The position numbers and the translations under genes are program-made. Below are positions 44,208-55,646 of a stretch of 64,000 bases of DNA, in pieces. The notes beneath the pieces are model-generated. The model was not told where the DNA came from, ran no database searches, and saw only the letters and a list, made by a program, of their open reading frames with translations. Source of the DNA: Phytophthora sp. 'mugwort' (lineage: Eukaryota > Oomycota > Peronosporomycetes > Peronosporales > Peronosporaceae). How positions within the stretch are numbered: the first letter of the stretch is position 1; each line of letters begins with the position of its first letter. The stretch is taken from the NCBI GenBank assembly GCA_033558025.1, contig JAUCEF010000009.1:992001-1056000 (forward strand). Reading direction: 5' to 3'.

Positions 44208-44405
44208 TATCGTTGGTTGCCTTGATTGCGATCAAATATCCGATAGTGGGAGACTAAGCAAACGACTCTGCAATAATTCCCATCGTTTTTAGTCTACAGC
44301 TGCTTTAGGCCCACCAACTGCAGCTAGGGATACACGCATTTCTCCGTTGCGAAGCGAGTCGGAGTGCAGACGCTGCTGCTACTAGAATAGAGGATATCGG
44401 CATCA
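44208..44405 (-). repeat. 0.2 kb dispersed repeat R, outer copy (right arm)
   Basis: Mirror of 35738-35935. It lies about 0.4 kb upstream of the PL3 core promoter. Confidence 0.6.
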
Positions 44406-44817
44406 GCTCACCGAAGATATAAGTTGTCTAGACTTCAGCTGCCGGGTTCTTATGCCGCGACGTAAGTCGTAGTATACACGCACCAGTCGCAACTGTATAA
44501 CAAATTCAACCGGCGCCGTTCAAACGTCAAGTTGTCACGTGAACGGTCAAGTTCACACAAATGATCAATCGTCACGGATTTGACTGGCAAACGGAAAAAG
44601 GCGACCACCTTCGGTCCGCCTCAAACCACAACCAGCAGCACGGCCTCAGGAAAACAACTGGTATACCAGATATTTGCCTTTTACGACGTAGGGTCTGCAA
44701 TGCAAAGTGACCAGTGTGTTGCATCACTGGCACCGAGGCACCTTACAAACGGTCATGGCTCCTTGATGGTCGCTGCGACTAACAACGTTAATCGAGGTTT
44801 GCTGGCAGACGTCGACT

Positions 44818-44833
44818 GCTCATTATCCAATTC
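44818..44833 (+). promoter_or_regulatory. Oomycete initiator plus flanking element of right PL3 gene
   Basis: GCTCATTATCCAATTC closely fits the oomycete core promoter GCTCATTYYNCAWTTT, 57-72 nt before the ATG at 44890. No TATA box is needed in this promoter type. Confidence 0.6.
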
Positions 44834-44889
44834 GCCTCTCGCGAGTGAGCAAGCAAGTACAACCCCAAGCCAACTCACTGCAATCCAGG

Positions 44890-46620
44890 ATGGCAAAGTC
44901 CTTTGCGCCGTTCGTGACGTCTGCCGCACTCTTCCTTGCGGCGGCCACCGCTGCCTCCTTGCCTGATGGCACGTGGCCCGCCAGCAAGGGCACCGTGCAG
45001 TACTCGCAGGCCTACGTGGTCAAGGCTGGTGAAATCTTCGATGGTAAGATGCAGACGTTCGAGCGCTCGGACGTCTCGTGCGAGGGCCAAACCGAAAGCG
45101 GGTCGGACACTGCCGTGTTCAAGGTGGAGGCCGGCGGCCACCTCAAGAATGTCATTATCGGTAAAAACCAAATGGAGGGCGTGCACTGCGACAAGCACGA
45201 CTGCATTATCGAGAACGTGTGGTGGGACGACGTGTGCGAGGATGCCCTGAGCGTCAAGGGCGGAACCGCCTCGAGTATCACCAAGGTCATCGGTGGTGGA
45301 GCTCGCTACGCCGATGACAAGGTCATCCAGCACAACGGCTACGGCAAGGTAGAGATCGACGGCTTCTACGGTGAGGACATCAGCAAGCTCTACCGCTCGT
45401 GTGGTACGTGTGGTGCCAGGCCCAAGAAGGTGTCCGTGTCCAATGTGTACGTCGTGAACCCGACCAACGCCATCGTGACGGTCAACAAGAACTGGGGTGA
45501 CGAGGCCACGTTGAGCAACGTCTGGGTCAAATCGAGCAAGTCCTCCGTCAAGATCTGTCAGTGGTCGCAGGGCAACGCCAACGGCGAGCCCAAGATGCTA
45601 GGCAACGGGCCGTCCGCACCCCTGTGCCGGTACTCGGAGAGTGACGTGCACATCAACCAGGACGTCTCTCAGGCGGCACAGACTTCCACCGTGCAGCAGT
45701 CCAGCGCTGACACCGATAACGACGACTCGGTGGCGCAGACCGACAGCACGCTGGCCCCTACCACAAAGGCCCCAAAGACGACTGCTCCAAAGACGACGAC
45801 TGCTCCCAAGACGAAGACGACTCCCAAGACGGCGAAGGCCCCCAAGACGACTGCGCCGGTCGTTGAATCCGTCGAGCAAACCGTCCAGCAGACTGTCACG
45901 AACACGACGGCATCGGTTCCGGACGGCACCTGGCCTGCCAGCACGGGTATCGTCCGCTACAAGAAGCCGTACACGGTCAAGGCCGGCGAGGTCTTCGACG
46001 GCAAGATGCAGACGTTCGAGCGCTCGGACATCACGTGCACGGGCGGTGAGGGCCAGAAGGACTCCGCCGTGTTCCTCGTGGAGGCCGGCGGCACTCTTAA
46101 GAACGCCATCATCGGCAAGAACCAGAAGGAGGGTGTGCACTGCGACGACCATGACTGTACCATTGAGAACGTATGGTGGGACGACGTGTGCGAGGACGCG
46201 CTGAGCATCAAGGGCGGTACCGCGTCCAGCGTCACTACCGTGACGAACTGTGGCGCGCGTTACGCCGAGGACAAGGTGGTGCAGCACAACGGCTACGGCA
46301 CTGTCAATATCAAGGGCTTCTTCGCACAGGAGTTCGGCAAGCTCTACCGCTCGTGCGGCACGTGCGGAAACATCCCCCGCAAGGTGACGGTGGAGAACGT
46401 GTTCGCCATCGACCCACTGGTCAGCGTCATCACGGTGAACAAGAACAACAACGACCAGGCCACGCTCAAGAACATCTACGTCAAGACAACGGACGGCAAG
46501 GACGACGTCAAGATCTGCCAGTGGTCGCAGGCCAGCAAGACGCCGTCGAACCTGGGCGACGGCCCGTCGGGTAAACTCTGCCAGTACTCGACGAGCGACG
46601 TGCACATCAACGAGGAATGA
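44890..46620 (+). CDS. Secreted two-domain pectate lyase, family PL3 (right copy)
   Basis: Identical 576-aa translation to the gene at 33523-35253, with the stop TGA at 46618-46620 only 27 bp inside the arm end. The duplication thus carries the whole coding region and over 5 kb of upstream DNA but almost no 3' flank. The two copies have different sequence beyond about 27 bp after the stop and probably use different polyadenylation sites. Confidence 0.93.
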   Translation: MAKSFAPFVTSAALFLAAATAASLPDGTWPASKGTVQYSQAYVVKAGEIFDGKMQTFERSDVSCEGQTESGSDTAVFKVEAGGHLKNVIIGKNQMEGVHCDKHDCIIENVWWDDVCEDALSVKGGTASSITKVIGGGARYADDKVIQHNGYGKVEIDGFYGEDISKLYRSCGTCGARPKKVSVSNVYVVNPTNAIVTVNKNWGDEATLSNVWVKSSKSSVKICQWSQGNANGEPKMLGNGPSAPLCRYSESDVHINQDVSQAAQTSTVQQSSADTDNDDSVAQTDSTLAPTTKAPKTTAPKTTTAPKTKTTPKTAKAPKTTAPVVESVEQTVQQTVTNTTASVPDGTWPASTGIVRYKKPYTVKAGEVFDGKMQTFERSDITCTGGEGQKDSAVFLVEAGGTLKNAIIGKNQKEGVHCDDHDCTIENVWWDDVCEDALSIKGGTASSVTTVTNCGARYAEDKVVQHNGYGTVNIKGFFAQEFGKLYRSCGTCGNIPRKVTVENVFAIDPLVSVITVNKNNNDQATLKNIYVKTTDGKDDVKICQWSQASKTPSNLGDGPSGKLCQYSTSDVHINEE

Positions 46621-46647
46621 ACTCGTTAACATCTTCCACTATGGAAG

Positions 46648-47696
46648 TGTACAACTGCATATAGTGTGCGAAAAGCGTTTAAAAGTTAATGGATGGTGTG
46701 TTTGTTAGAGGATATTCTGGGTCTTCACGGCACGACAAGAAACTGTTGGACTATCAGAGAAGAGCGACAAGATTGCTGTTCGGAAAATAAAATATAAAAA
46801 ATGAATTGCATTACGATAAAAAAAGTAGTGCGTCATTGCAATACCTGAGAAATTGGCTAGCTACATCGAGCGAAATGTTCCAAGAATTAACAACGAATGC
46901 ACAATCGGGTTACCGCTTTAATGAAGGCTGTACATGTATTCGTCTGTGCATCAGTGAAGCGTTGACAATGACACTATCGATGCTGGATGAATTCTTAAGG
47001 GGGCGACCTGAAAGGTGTCGAATTCTTTTCTCGGAACGTACTTGGGACGACGCACGAGCTTGCTGCTGGTGAATTTTCATTTCGTTTCCAGTTAAGTACA
47101 TGAGGATTTGCGGTAGCGGTCGAGCTTCTGTCGTAGTTGGAGAATTGCTGGTCCTCGATTTTTTTGTATATCGAATGTGGTAACAACGAACACTCACAAT
47201 ACGACGCAGTGTTCCCGTTCAATAAGCTATACTTGCTATACTTCTACTTAGCAACATCACTTGAAAACTGTATCATTCGAGGAAGCTTGAACGATTGGAA
47301 GAATGTCGTGAAAAACTAAAAGCCTTTGGCTTAGCGCGTGGCAGTATGCATCATTATCAGAATTGTACAATTATGGATGCTGTGATAGGGAAAGATGAGT
47401 AATCGCCGCAATGAACAGAGAAAAGAGGACCTCTGAGACTCGAATCCACAAATAAGACCAAGCTCAAGTCTCGGCAGCTTCTTCACGCTCCTTCGAAAAA
47501 TAATACTTCAAGGACTTCATAAAGAAGCTTTACCTTACACGTTCGAAGGTCAAATTTTCAAGCTTAGCTGTACACTTCAGCCGTCATACTCGCAGCATCA
47601 TTAAATTTTCGTGTTATCGTCTACTTCGAAGTATATATTTATTTTTCTTTACTTTTACTCTTCATTTTACTTATAAAAAAAATCATCTACATATGA
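46648..47696. other. AT-rich non-coding DNA between IR2 and the membrane-protein gene
   Basis: No gene is recognised. Many poly-A and poly-T runs occur. The last 100-200 bp are likely the 3' UTR of the minus-strand gene that ends at 47697. Confidence 0.55.
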
Positions 47697-50201
47697 TCAT
47701 CCACATTGCATAAGCTCGGGCCACGTCAGTTCAGAGGGATGAACTCTACGCAGTAGCTTTAGTCCGGCAGAACAGGGATTAATACTCGACACCACCAGCT
47801 CCGGCAAAAGCAGGATCTGGCGCGGACGCCACAGCGACTGGTAGTACGCCAACTCCGTCAAGTGGTCGCAGCCCAGCATCATATTGAGAAATATTAGCGG
47901 ATCGCTCATCAACACCACGTTCATGAACGCCACATTCGCTTCAACGTCCGCGGATCGCCAATGCATACACTTAAAGCGATGCTGAATAAATCGGTACGGA
48001 TTTATCAAGCTTCTTGTTAATCGTGCGCGGAGATGTCGTTCTCCTTCCGTCAAGTACTTAGCGTGTACGCGAGTTGTCGACGTTGCAGCCAACACTCGGG
48101 CATCGGCATGGCCCATGAACCTTGCTTTGAACGGATGGCGTCGACGATATTCCACTTGTCGTACAGTTTTCAGTAGTTGCGGTCCTCGATCATATCGTTC
48201 GTCTCGAACGCAGTAAAAATCACTCGACCACTGGACACTCACACTGACCGTGGGCCATAAAATACCCGCCGAATACGGCACAGGAGTCGGAGGGAAGAGT
48301 GCCCAGTGTCGATATCGACGCTCGCCGTGTTTCCAGCTCCAAAATTTCGTCCAAACGAGGTGCAAAACCCACAACACCGCAAGGAAAAACACGAAACAGA
48401 CGAGAAATTTTAAATCGATGATTACACCACCGAGTAAGAGCCTGCCTCGTCCAAGATGAGCCACATTGTACTGGTGTTTCGCCCCTACCCATCCTCGCCC
48501 CGAATTACTCGGCAATTCAATGAGTTGCACGATTTTCGAGGACCGGAAGGACGTGGAACGGTACTGCGCGATCAGTGTCACACTGGCAAATGTGCTCAGT
48601 ATAAACTCCGGCACGCCAAAGACGCCACTCTGCAGTTTATTGGTACGAATTAACCCTCGAAGAGCGGACATGTGGACAATAATGTGCCACGTCATGGCGT
48701 AAATCCAGACGGAACGCATCTGTACAACGGCATAGGCGATAAACGCCTCAGGGTCGATAGCTAACGCTCCACCTTGGGAGAAAAAGTGGCCTTCGAGAAC
48801 ATTATAGGTAAATGGTGCATCCAGCACGTGTGCGAGTACATAACACGCGATGGGGAACGAATTGCCGTACACTACGCACTGCATCGGCAGCTTCATGAAA
48901 AGCTGACGCGCTTTGCGTACGTGCAGGGAGAACGGCAGCTTCTGATCAGCTTTTAAGCCGCCATAGACGAAATAACAACTCAGCATTAAGCCTAAGCCAC
49001 GCAGCCAAAAGTACGTCTGTCCTGTCGCGCGCAGGACTGCTACAAGTCGATACCATTGCACGATATCTGTTGAGAGTAAGCCCGTTTCGTAGCGATAGTC
49101 CTGTACGAAGACGGTCTCGCACGAGTTCTGGCTGTTCGAGCACTTGCGAGCTCGGAAAACCGTCGTGATGTCAGTACGTCGAAATCCGGTAGTAGATAAC
49201 CCCCCTTGACACACTTGCAGGTCTTCTTGGCTCTCGAGAAAGGTTAAATCGACGCTTAACTCGGGGAAACGCGTCTGCAGGTCGCGAAGGCGGTCCATTG
49301 TATGGACGTACAGCAGTCCGACAGCTCGTGCGGTCGTGTCGCTGTGGGCACTCGACCGGTTTAAATTGGTCCACAGTTCACGACAAAAGTGAGGCGTACG
49401 CACACGAGCTCCATTAATCGGGAAGCAGATTGTCCGAGCAGTCGTACGGGCAAGAAGCTCCGGTGAATAGTAGAGCGCCTGGTTCGTACGCCAGTTGTAA
49501 TTTGTCAACCATTTCGGAAGAATAAATTGGTGAAGACGGTCAATGTACTCATTTTCCGACCGTAGAGTTAATGCCACGGGCCGAGCACGCATCGATTCTC
49601 GATCTGTACCTGTACTGGCAATCGCGTTCACGACGCTGTCGATCATGTTGAAGACCACAGAAGCTGCTAACGTCCCAGTGGGGCATTGGATTTTATACAA
49701 CAAGCATTCTGGATATTCCACGATCCCGAAATGTCTGGCGAACGCTCGCCAGACAACCGACGTGGAATCATATTTGTATGACCACACTTTCGCGGTTAAA
49801 GCGCCGTCTAAGACTTGAGTTTTCGTCGCTTCGAAGACGGAATAATTCCACGATGTCCCGAATCCAAGCACCTCGTCTGGCTGCAACAGCGGATAGTACT
49901 TTTCCACCTTGGACACGCCCAGACCGCCACGGAAAATATCCGTAAACACGAGCAGAAGCGAAGCCATCCCGGCAATAAACCGAACCCACGAGAACGGCAG
50001 ACGTTGCTTGAACGCCTTGTCACGGACGGCAAATTGACGGCCGTGGAACTTGTCGATGAGATTTTCTGATGTAAATGTTGCCAGTCTCGAGTTCAGTTTA
50101 CTTCTTCTCTCAGCGTAACGTGTCGCCCATGCTGATAAAACCGAGTGTGATTTACCATTAACCGTATTGTCAAGCGCGGAAACGACACCAACATGCGCCA
50201 T
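47697..50201 (-). CDS. Uncharacterised 834-aa multi-pass membrane protein
   Basis: A single intact exon starting at the ATG at 50201. I do not recognise a named domain; the layout resembles a large oomycete-specific family of unknown function. Hydrophobic segments that could cross the membrane lie at about residues 71-91, 396-416, 441-461, 491-513, 527-546 and 588-618. A long segment between the first two (about 92-395) contains several Cys and would face one side, perhaps outside the cell. The tail (619-834) is basic and soluble. It follows the KATNIP homologue on the same strand with a 143-bp gap. Confidence 0.85.
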   Translation of the reverse strand: MAHVGVVSALDNTVNGKSHSVLSAWATRYAERRSKLNSRLATFTSENLIDKFHGRQFAVRDKAFKQRLPFSWVRFIAGMASLLLVFTDIFRGGLGVSKVEKYYPLLQPDEVLGFGTSWNYSVFEATKTQVLDGALTAKVWSYKYDSTSVVWRAFARHFGIVEYPECLLYKIQCPTGTLAASVVFNMIDSVVNAIASTGTDRESMRARPVALTLRSENEYIDRLHQFILPKWLTNYNWRTNQALYYSPELLARTTARTICFPINGARVRTPHFCRELWTNLNRSSAHSDTTARAVGLLYVHTMDRLRDLQTRFPELSVDLTFLESQEDLQVCQGGLSTTGFRRTDITTVFRARKCSNSQNSCETVFVQDYRYETGLLSTDIVQWYRLVAVLRATGQTYFWLRGLGLMLSCYFVYGGLKADQKLPFSLHVRKARQLFMKLPMQCVVYGNSFPIACYVLAHVLDAPFTYNVLEGHFFSQGGALAIDPEAFIAYAVVQMRSVWIYAMTWHIIVHMSALRGLIRTNKLQSGVFGVPEFILSTFASVTLIAQYRSTSFRSSKIVQLIELPSNSGRGWVGAKHQYNVAHLGRGRLLLGGVIIDLKFLVCFVFFLAVLWVLHLVWTKFWSWKHGERRYRHWALFPPTPVPYSAGILWPTVSVSVQWSSDFYCVRDERYDRGPQLLKTVRQVEYRRRHPFKARFMGHADARVLAATSTTRVHAKYLTEGERHLRARLTRSLINPYRFIQHRFKCMHWRSADVEANVAFMNVVLMSDPLIFLNMMLGCDHLTELAYYQSLWRPRQILLLPELVVSSINPCSAGLKLLRRVHPSELTWPELMQCG

Positions 50202-50222
50202 TTCGCTCTACAAGAGTTTTCC

Positions 50223-50229
50223 AAAGTGA
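50223..50229 (-). promoter_or_regulatory. Initiator of the membrane-protein gene
   Basis: The minus strand reads CCTTCACTTTGGAAAAC, containing TCACTTT (TCAYTYY), 22-28 nt before the ATG. This implies a very short 5' leader and its own promoter inside the 143-bp gap. Confidence 0.55.
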
Positions 50230-50344
50230 AGGGAACGCTAATCTCGTATTTCGTACTTCAAATATAGCAACTCTAATTCCAGTGTTGGCGTCCTGGAATA
50301 TATATATATTGCACGGTGGATATTTCCAATAAGGTTCACGATGC

Positions 50345-53300
50345 TTACTGTCGACACATGGCCGTCATGGGGCGTAGATCAAGATCGACAACGACACCTT
50401 CAGCGCCTGGGTCCGGTTTCCGGTACATTGCTTGGGATTCGTGCATGACTTGGCCTTCATTGATCCCCAACACGTCTTGCTCTTCGACACCACAGTAATA
50501 CACATGTCGCTTCTCGATATCGACTTGAGACTGACTGGATGAGAAGAGCACAGATTGACCAAACTGCTCCGTCACCTTGTGTCCTTTTCCAAGTCTATTG
50601 CTCGTTTGATCAACCACTGGCGCCTTCTTCAACGTACCAGAGAATAAATGCATGTCATCCAGATAAATATCCACTTCTTTCACGCCACGCTCCGGGGTTT
50701 TGCTGTAATTCCAGAACTTGATCATAGATAACACTATAGGAGTATCAAAGCCGATGTATACGATATTCCCGTCCGGATTGCCCAGTGAACTAGCTAACGG
50801 AGCGAGCCACGAGTCGTGAGCGTCCCATGTATTCTTATTGAGGTTACTCATAAGATTCTCTGGCGTTCGCATGTCTTGCTGCCGACTGGAATTATCCACC
50901 TCCGAGACGGAATATGGGACAGCAGTGAGAATTGCAGGTTTCTCGACAATTCGAGCTCCAACGAAGTCATACAGCTCAATACCATTCAGGCCAAGATAAT
51001 AGGGGTCACCCCATGTTGTCCAGCAGATAATTTTGAGCAGGAAACCCTGAGGATACAGCGGAGCCTCGTAGTCTTGTCGAATGATTGGGGTCTTGTATGC
51101 TCGAGTGCGAAATGGGTACTGTACACGGTCCCAGTAGGAAGGGGATTTGGTCGGACCTTCAAAATCATCTGAAAACCTTAATAATTGACTAAAGCTAAAG
51201 TCGGCAACGCCCGGAGCTTTACGTAGCAAGAATCCCGTCTCTTGTGGTGAGATGACAAGTCCATCTAGCCTCACGAGTAGCTGCTTGACGCCGCGGTAGG
51301 TGTCTTCTGGGGATTTATTGTAGTTCCAGACTCGAAGACCATAAAAACGTTGGGCTGTTTTCAGCTCAATACGCACTTCTGGGACAGTACCAGCTTCAAA
51401 CGGAACAAGCCACATGTGCGTATCATCGCAAGTAGTAGCTTCACCATCAATCAACTAAGGAAAAAAAATGCACACAAAAGCAAACAAAAGTCAGAAGAAT
51501 AGTGTAATTTCTCAAGAATACATATAAGTACCTTGTCGAGGGTGCGAGGGTCACCAATGCATCCCAACTAACACATGAAAAAAAAAAAAAAACACAACAG
51601 TTAATTCCAATGAACGGTGTGTGCTGATAAGGAGTTGTAGATCAACGTACCGAAGCCAAATCTCGAGGTGTTGCATCCAAATTACCAATATCTAAAGGAA
51701 TTGGAGTACCGTGAGAGCCAACTAACACTTCGATTTGAGTCAATCCAATGTAGTTTCGGTCGCCCCAGGTACTATGCAGTTCTAATGTGAGTCGTCGACC
51801 ACGAGGCAAGCGTATATCCGAGATGGAGCCGTCGCTAATACTTAATACACCTTCGCTCACTTTAGCTGGGACGGGGGATCTCTCTTGAGGCTTTTCCGCC
51901 ACCCACGAGTCAACTGAAGTTCTCAATCTTGAATCTCTATTAACAAGAAAACGTGTTGCCATTGTCATCGGTCTTCCATCCTTGCCTATACGCGGCTGGT
52001 ATCTGTCATCCTCGTCACTTTCCTGGTTTTTCGGGCTCTTCTCAACTATTCGTGACCCTCCATCTGAAGTCCCTGGACGTCGGAGTTCCAAGGAACGATG
52101 CACAGTATTAACAAATTGACGAGTTTCTTCGTCTTCACGCTCTTGTTCCGTCGAGATCATTCGCAATACGTCATCATTTGCCTCAATAGCCTCGAGAATT
52201 GTTGTTTCCTGAGTGAATAGAATCACTTCGTTCGAGATGTCGATACTATCGGCCCCTACGAGGCCTGGCGCTTGTCGTATCTCGCCTTCAAAGATTATTT
52301 TTCCTGAATTTCCACTATTATCAGTCAATTTACTCTCAATTCTCGATAATCTGTTCGGAACGACGTCGAAAAGGACGAGCCGCGCGTCACGAACGCCTCG
52401 ACAAGTGTGTGTGCGTGACTTGTTGTAATTCCAGAGACGCACCATCGAGAGTGACACCGAGAACTCCATTTCAAGCATCACGTAGTGCGTCTGGCCTGGC
52501 GTAAAGGGAGCGAGCCACATGTGGAAGTCATCGCAAGTCAAGTTAACCCCATCGACGAGATTGGCTGGTACGCGAGGGTCGTCACTGTTTTCTTCTAATA
52601 CATTAATACTCTCGGGACAAGCTGTTACCTGCCTCGCGGGGTCTCGGAATGGAACGAGTTGACCTCGTTCATTGAAAATCTCGACTCCATTAAGTCCGAC
52701 GTAGTACGGATCACCCCAAGTACTTAAAATCTCGATCTTCAGCCACTTCCCACTCGGAAGAACAGGGATTTCAGTGATCGTATCGTGATGTACAGCCACA
52801 TCGCTGTTAACTTGTCGATTGTCAGCGTAAACTTGCACAGAAGACGAATGTTTCAGAATCTCTGGATAAGAGGACGACGTGACAGGTTTAAAGTTAGAGG
52901 AAGTCGCTCCTTGCCGCAATTCCGTGAGAAGTTCGGACGTTGTGAACGAAGTACGACTCGAAGATCCCTTGGACGTAGCCTCAAATTGTTTTTCACTGCT
53001 TTCCACCTCAAATATCGTAGATTCCGTAGTGTCTGTAGGCTGAGGGAGCCGGCTCCGGTTCGTCTTGCTAAACTTTTCTAGACTATCCCACGATGAGAGC
53101 GATGCTAGAGCTGGCGCCGTGACCCTGTGAGGCGTCTCGTCCTTTTGCTCGTTAATAACTTGGCTCGAGTATGATTTCATCGCTGCTCGTACGTCTTTAA
53201 CTTCATCCTTCGCCTCACTCCGAGCACTGTATAACGGGTTTCCTTGCCGTCGACGACTGGTACTAGAAGATAATTTCTCGTCGGCAGTAAACGGCTCACA

Positions 53301-55609
53301 GTCAGCTCTCGATCTGATTGTGATTGGCAATCGCTCAGTTGACAATGAAAACTTTGTTCCAGATAGCCACACTGGAGTCCTGTCCATCGACTCGTCCACT
53401 TGAATTGCGAATTGTTGTTCTGCCCTGAACGTCTCAAGACGAGCTGAGCGTGATGTTTTCCTTACTGTACCAAGTAAATCAATCCAAGTGCACGTATTGT
53501 CGTCTGCCTCGCCAAATGTTTCCGGTAGAGAACCTGTCCACACTGGTTGACCATTTACTAACACTTCGACGTCGCGAGTACAAGCAGCATGAGATTTCTT
53601 TAAATATAGGAAACGTATTAAAATCAAACGTGAACGTTAATATTTTAGCAAAAACAAATGTGAGGAAAAATAAAATACTTACACTGTTATAATTCCACAC
53701 ACAGAGTTTGCTGGGAGTCGACGGAACTTCGAATCTAACCAGGAGAACACCTGCAAATTACAATAATTGTCATCATCTTGGCCAAGATTTCACAAGCAGA
53801 AGCAACAATCTTACCAGAGTCTCCCAAACGTCCGAGCCACATGTTCTTCATAGTAGTTTGCACAACGCCGTTAAATAACCTCTGCAGTCCACGTACCATG
53901 TCGTTTGTCTTGGGTAGAGGCCTGCCAGTTGGCTGGTCGTACAGCTGCAAACTTTCCAAGTCGACAGAAAGTTCGTCGCCGCTAAGATCGTAGACGCAGA
54001 TCTGAGTGAGCCCCACAGCACGCGTTTTGCTCCATGTTGACAGCAATTTTACACGGATCTCGTGGCCTTCAATGCTAGTAGGAGACTTTCTATTCGAGTT
54101 GAAAGACAAGTCGAGACTGGGAATAACTACTATCGGTTCTTGAAACGATTTCGAGTCAACGAGGTCATTTTGAGCCGGTAAATGACCATGTTCCGGAGAT
54201 TTTGGCGCGAGTGGCGTGCTCTTGGCGTCAGCAGCGTACAGCTCGTCGTCCTCTTGGGAAAAGATATGTCTATTTAATGCTTCGGTCGTCATAGTCGCAG
54301 TCTGTTCCTCCAATTTGTCGCTCGATGATGCAACGATCGTTGGCACGCGAACTGGGGGTTCATCCATTGCAGCCTCTTCCTGTAAGGCTCGTAGTTTTGC
54401 GAGTCGTTCCTGTCGTTTAACCTCTAGGAGCCGTTCAATCTCCCCCTCCTCGTCCTCTAATTGTTTCATGATTTTCGCGCGTCGTTCCTCGGCTTCCTTC
54501 AGCATCCGATGCTTTTCTCTTCGCTCTCGTGTGAGGCGTTCTTTAACTTCAGTGGCGTACATTTCATCTTCTGAACGTAGCTGCTCCTCCAATAAATTCT
54601 GTAATGGGGCCACAGTTAACGGATCTCGGCTGTGCGAAGCGGTGGCAGTAGAACATCCGTTCAGTTTCTCACATACCGGTGACAATGAAGAGGAATTAAA
54701 AGCGGATGTCATCTCCTTCCAAAGCACAGAGTCCCCAATGGAGCTCTGCAAAACCTTCACATCGTTCTCGTCTTGTTCACTAGCCTGAAACTTTTGCAGC
54801 ACATCAACCAACGCCCGCTGTTTGGGTCGCGACAAATGCTGAATGATCCCTAGCAGCTCCTTTGTGGTTTTGGAGAAATCGACCGGTATGTTGTCAACGG
54901 CGACTGCCTTCGAATCGGCAGCGTCTCTCGCTGTAGCTTTCACATCGTCGTCACGCTCCACGTCATCGTCCATCTCTTGAATCACAAGCTCTTCCATGTG
55001 TACTCTTCCCCCGGTCCTAGAAAACTCTCGTTCGTCATCTTCTTCGTCAAACTCCTCAAACGATTCCTCCAAGTAGTCATCTTCTTCATCATTCTCTTCT
55101 TTTTCGTGGGTTGTAAGTCGAAACTGCGGTACTCCGTCTTGATGCTCCACCGCGACTCCCATTGGCGCCTGAGGTCGATTCCACTTGGCACGTCGCATTT
55201 GAGTCATTTCCGTCCCCTTGTCAGTGCCCCCTCCATCAGCGAAATTAAGCGTCGTGGACGGTGCCGACCTGCACTTGGAGAGCTTCACCTCCTCTCGTGT
55301 ACCTTGTAACTTTGTGGGCAACACCGACGTGGCCGATCTAGAACTTCTCGATGAGAACGACGAAGTGGATTGCGCCGCTCGTGCCGGGACGTTGAATGCC
55401 GTCACGAATGCCTCTTCTCTCTCCTGCAGTCGTTCATTCCGCTTGGACGCAGCAGCCAGTCGCTTCTTGACGCGATTACGCTCCTCCAGCACTTTAATGT
55501 ACTGCAGCTGCTTGGTGAGCACAGGGTCCGCTTTCGCATCGCAAAGGGAGGACGAATTATGAGGAAAAGGAACGTCCGGGTGCTTGTCCCACCGCTTTCG
55601 CTCCGCCAT
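50345..55609 (-). CDS. KATNIP (katanin-interacting protein) homologue, five exons
   Basis: Exons on the minus strand: 55609-53815, 53750-53683, 53597-51651, 51567-51532, 51454-50345. All introns are GT-AG (64-86 bp) and the joined frame stays open for 1651 aa, near the length known for human KATNIP (about 1600 aa). The N-terminal part is acidic and contains a long coiled coil (codons near 54600-54350). At least four DUF4457-like units follow, with the motif STWGDxxYxGLxxIEV, HMWLAPF and WNYNKS. The 36-base exon encodes LGCIGDPRTLDK and bridges into LIDGEATTCDDTHMW. In animals KATNIP sits at the ciliary base and binds katanin and microtubules, so a role in zoospore flagella is likely but inferred. 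Confidence 0.88.
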
Positions 55610-55639
55610 TTTCTCGTTTTAAACTGGAAGATCGTTGCC

Positions 55640-55646
55640 AAAATGA
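55640..55646 (-). promoter_or_regulatory. Initiator of the KATNIP gene
   Basis: The minus strand reads GCATCATTTTGGCAACG with TCATTTT (TCAYTYY), 31-37 nt before the ATG at 55609. Confidence 0.55.

Larger units (their letters stand above)
40870..46647. repeat. IR2 right arm: inverted duplication carrying a PL3 gene
   Basis: Mirror of 33496-39273. Its first 161 bases are the right TIR of the central mariner element. The lack of indels against the left arm suggests IR2 is younger than IR1, or more strongly homogenised. Confidence 0.97.

Noticed and set aside
1..46647. RXLR or Crinkler effector genes near the wall enzymes
   Set aside because: I looked at signal-peptide-bearing and short frames and saw no RXLR-dEER or LFLAK motif.
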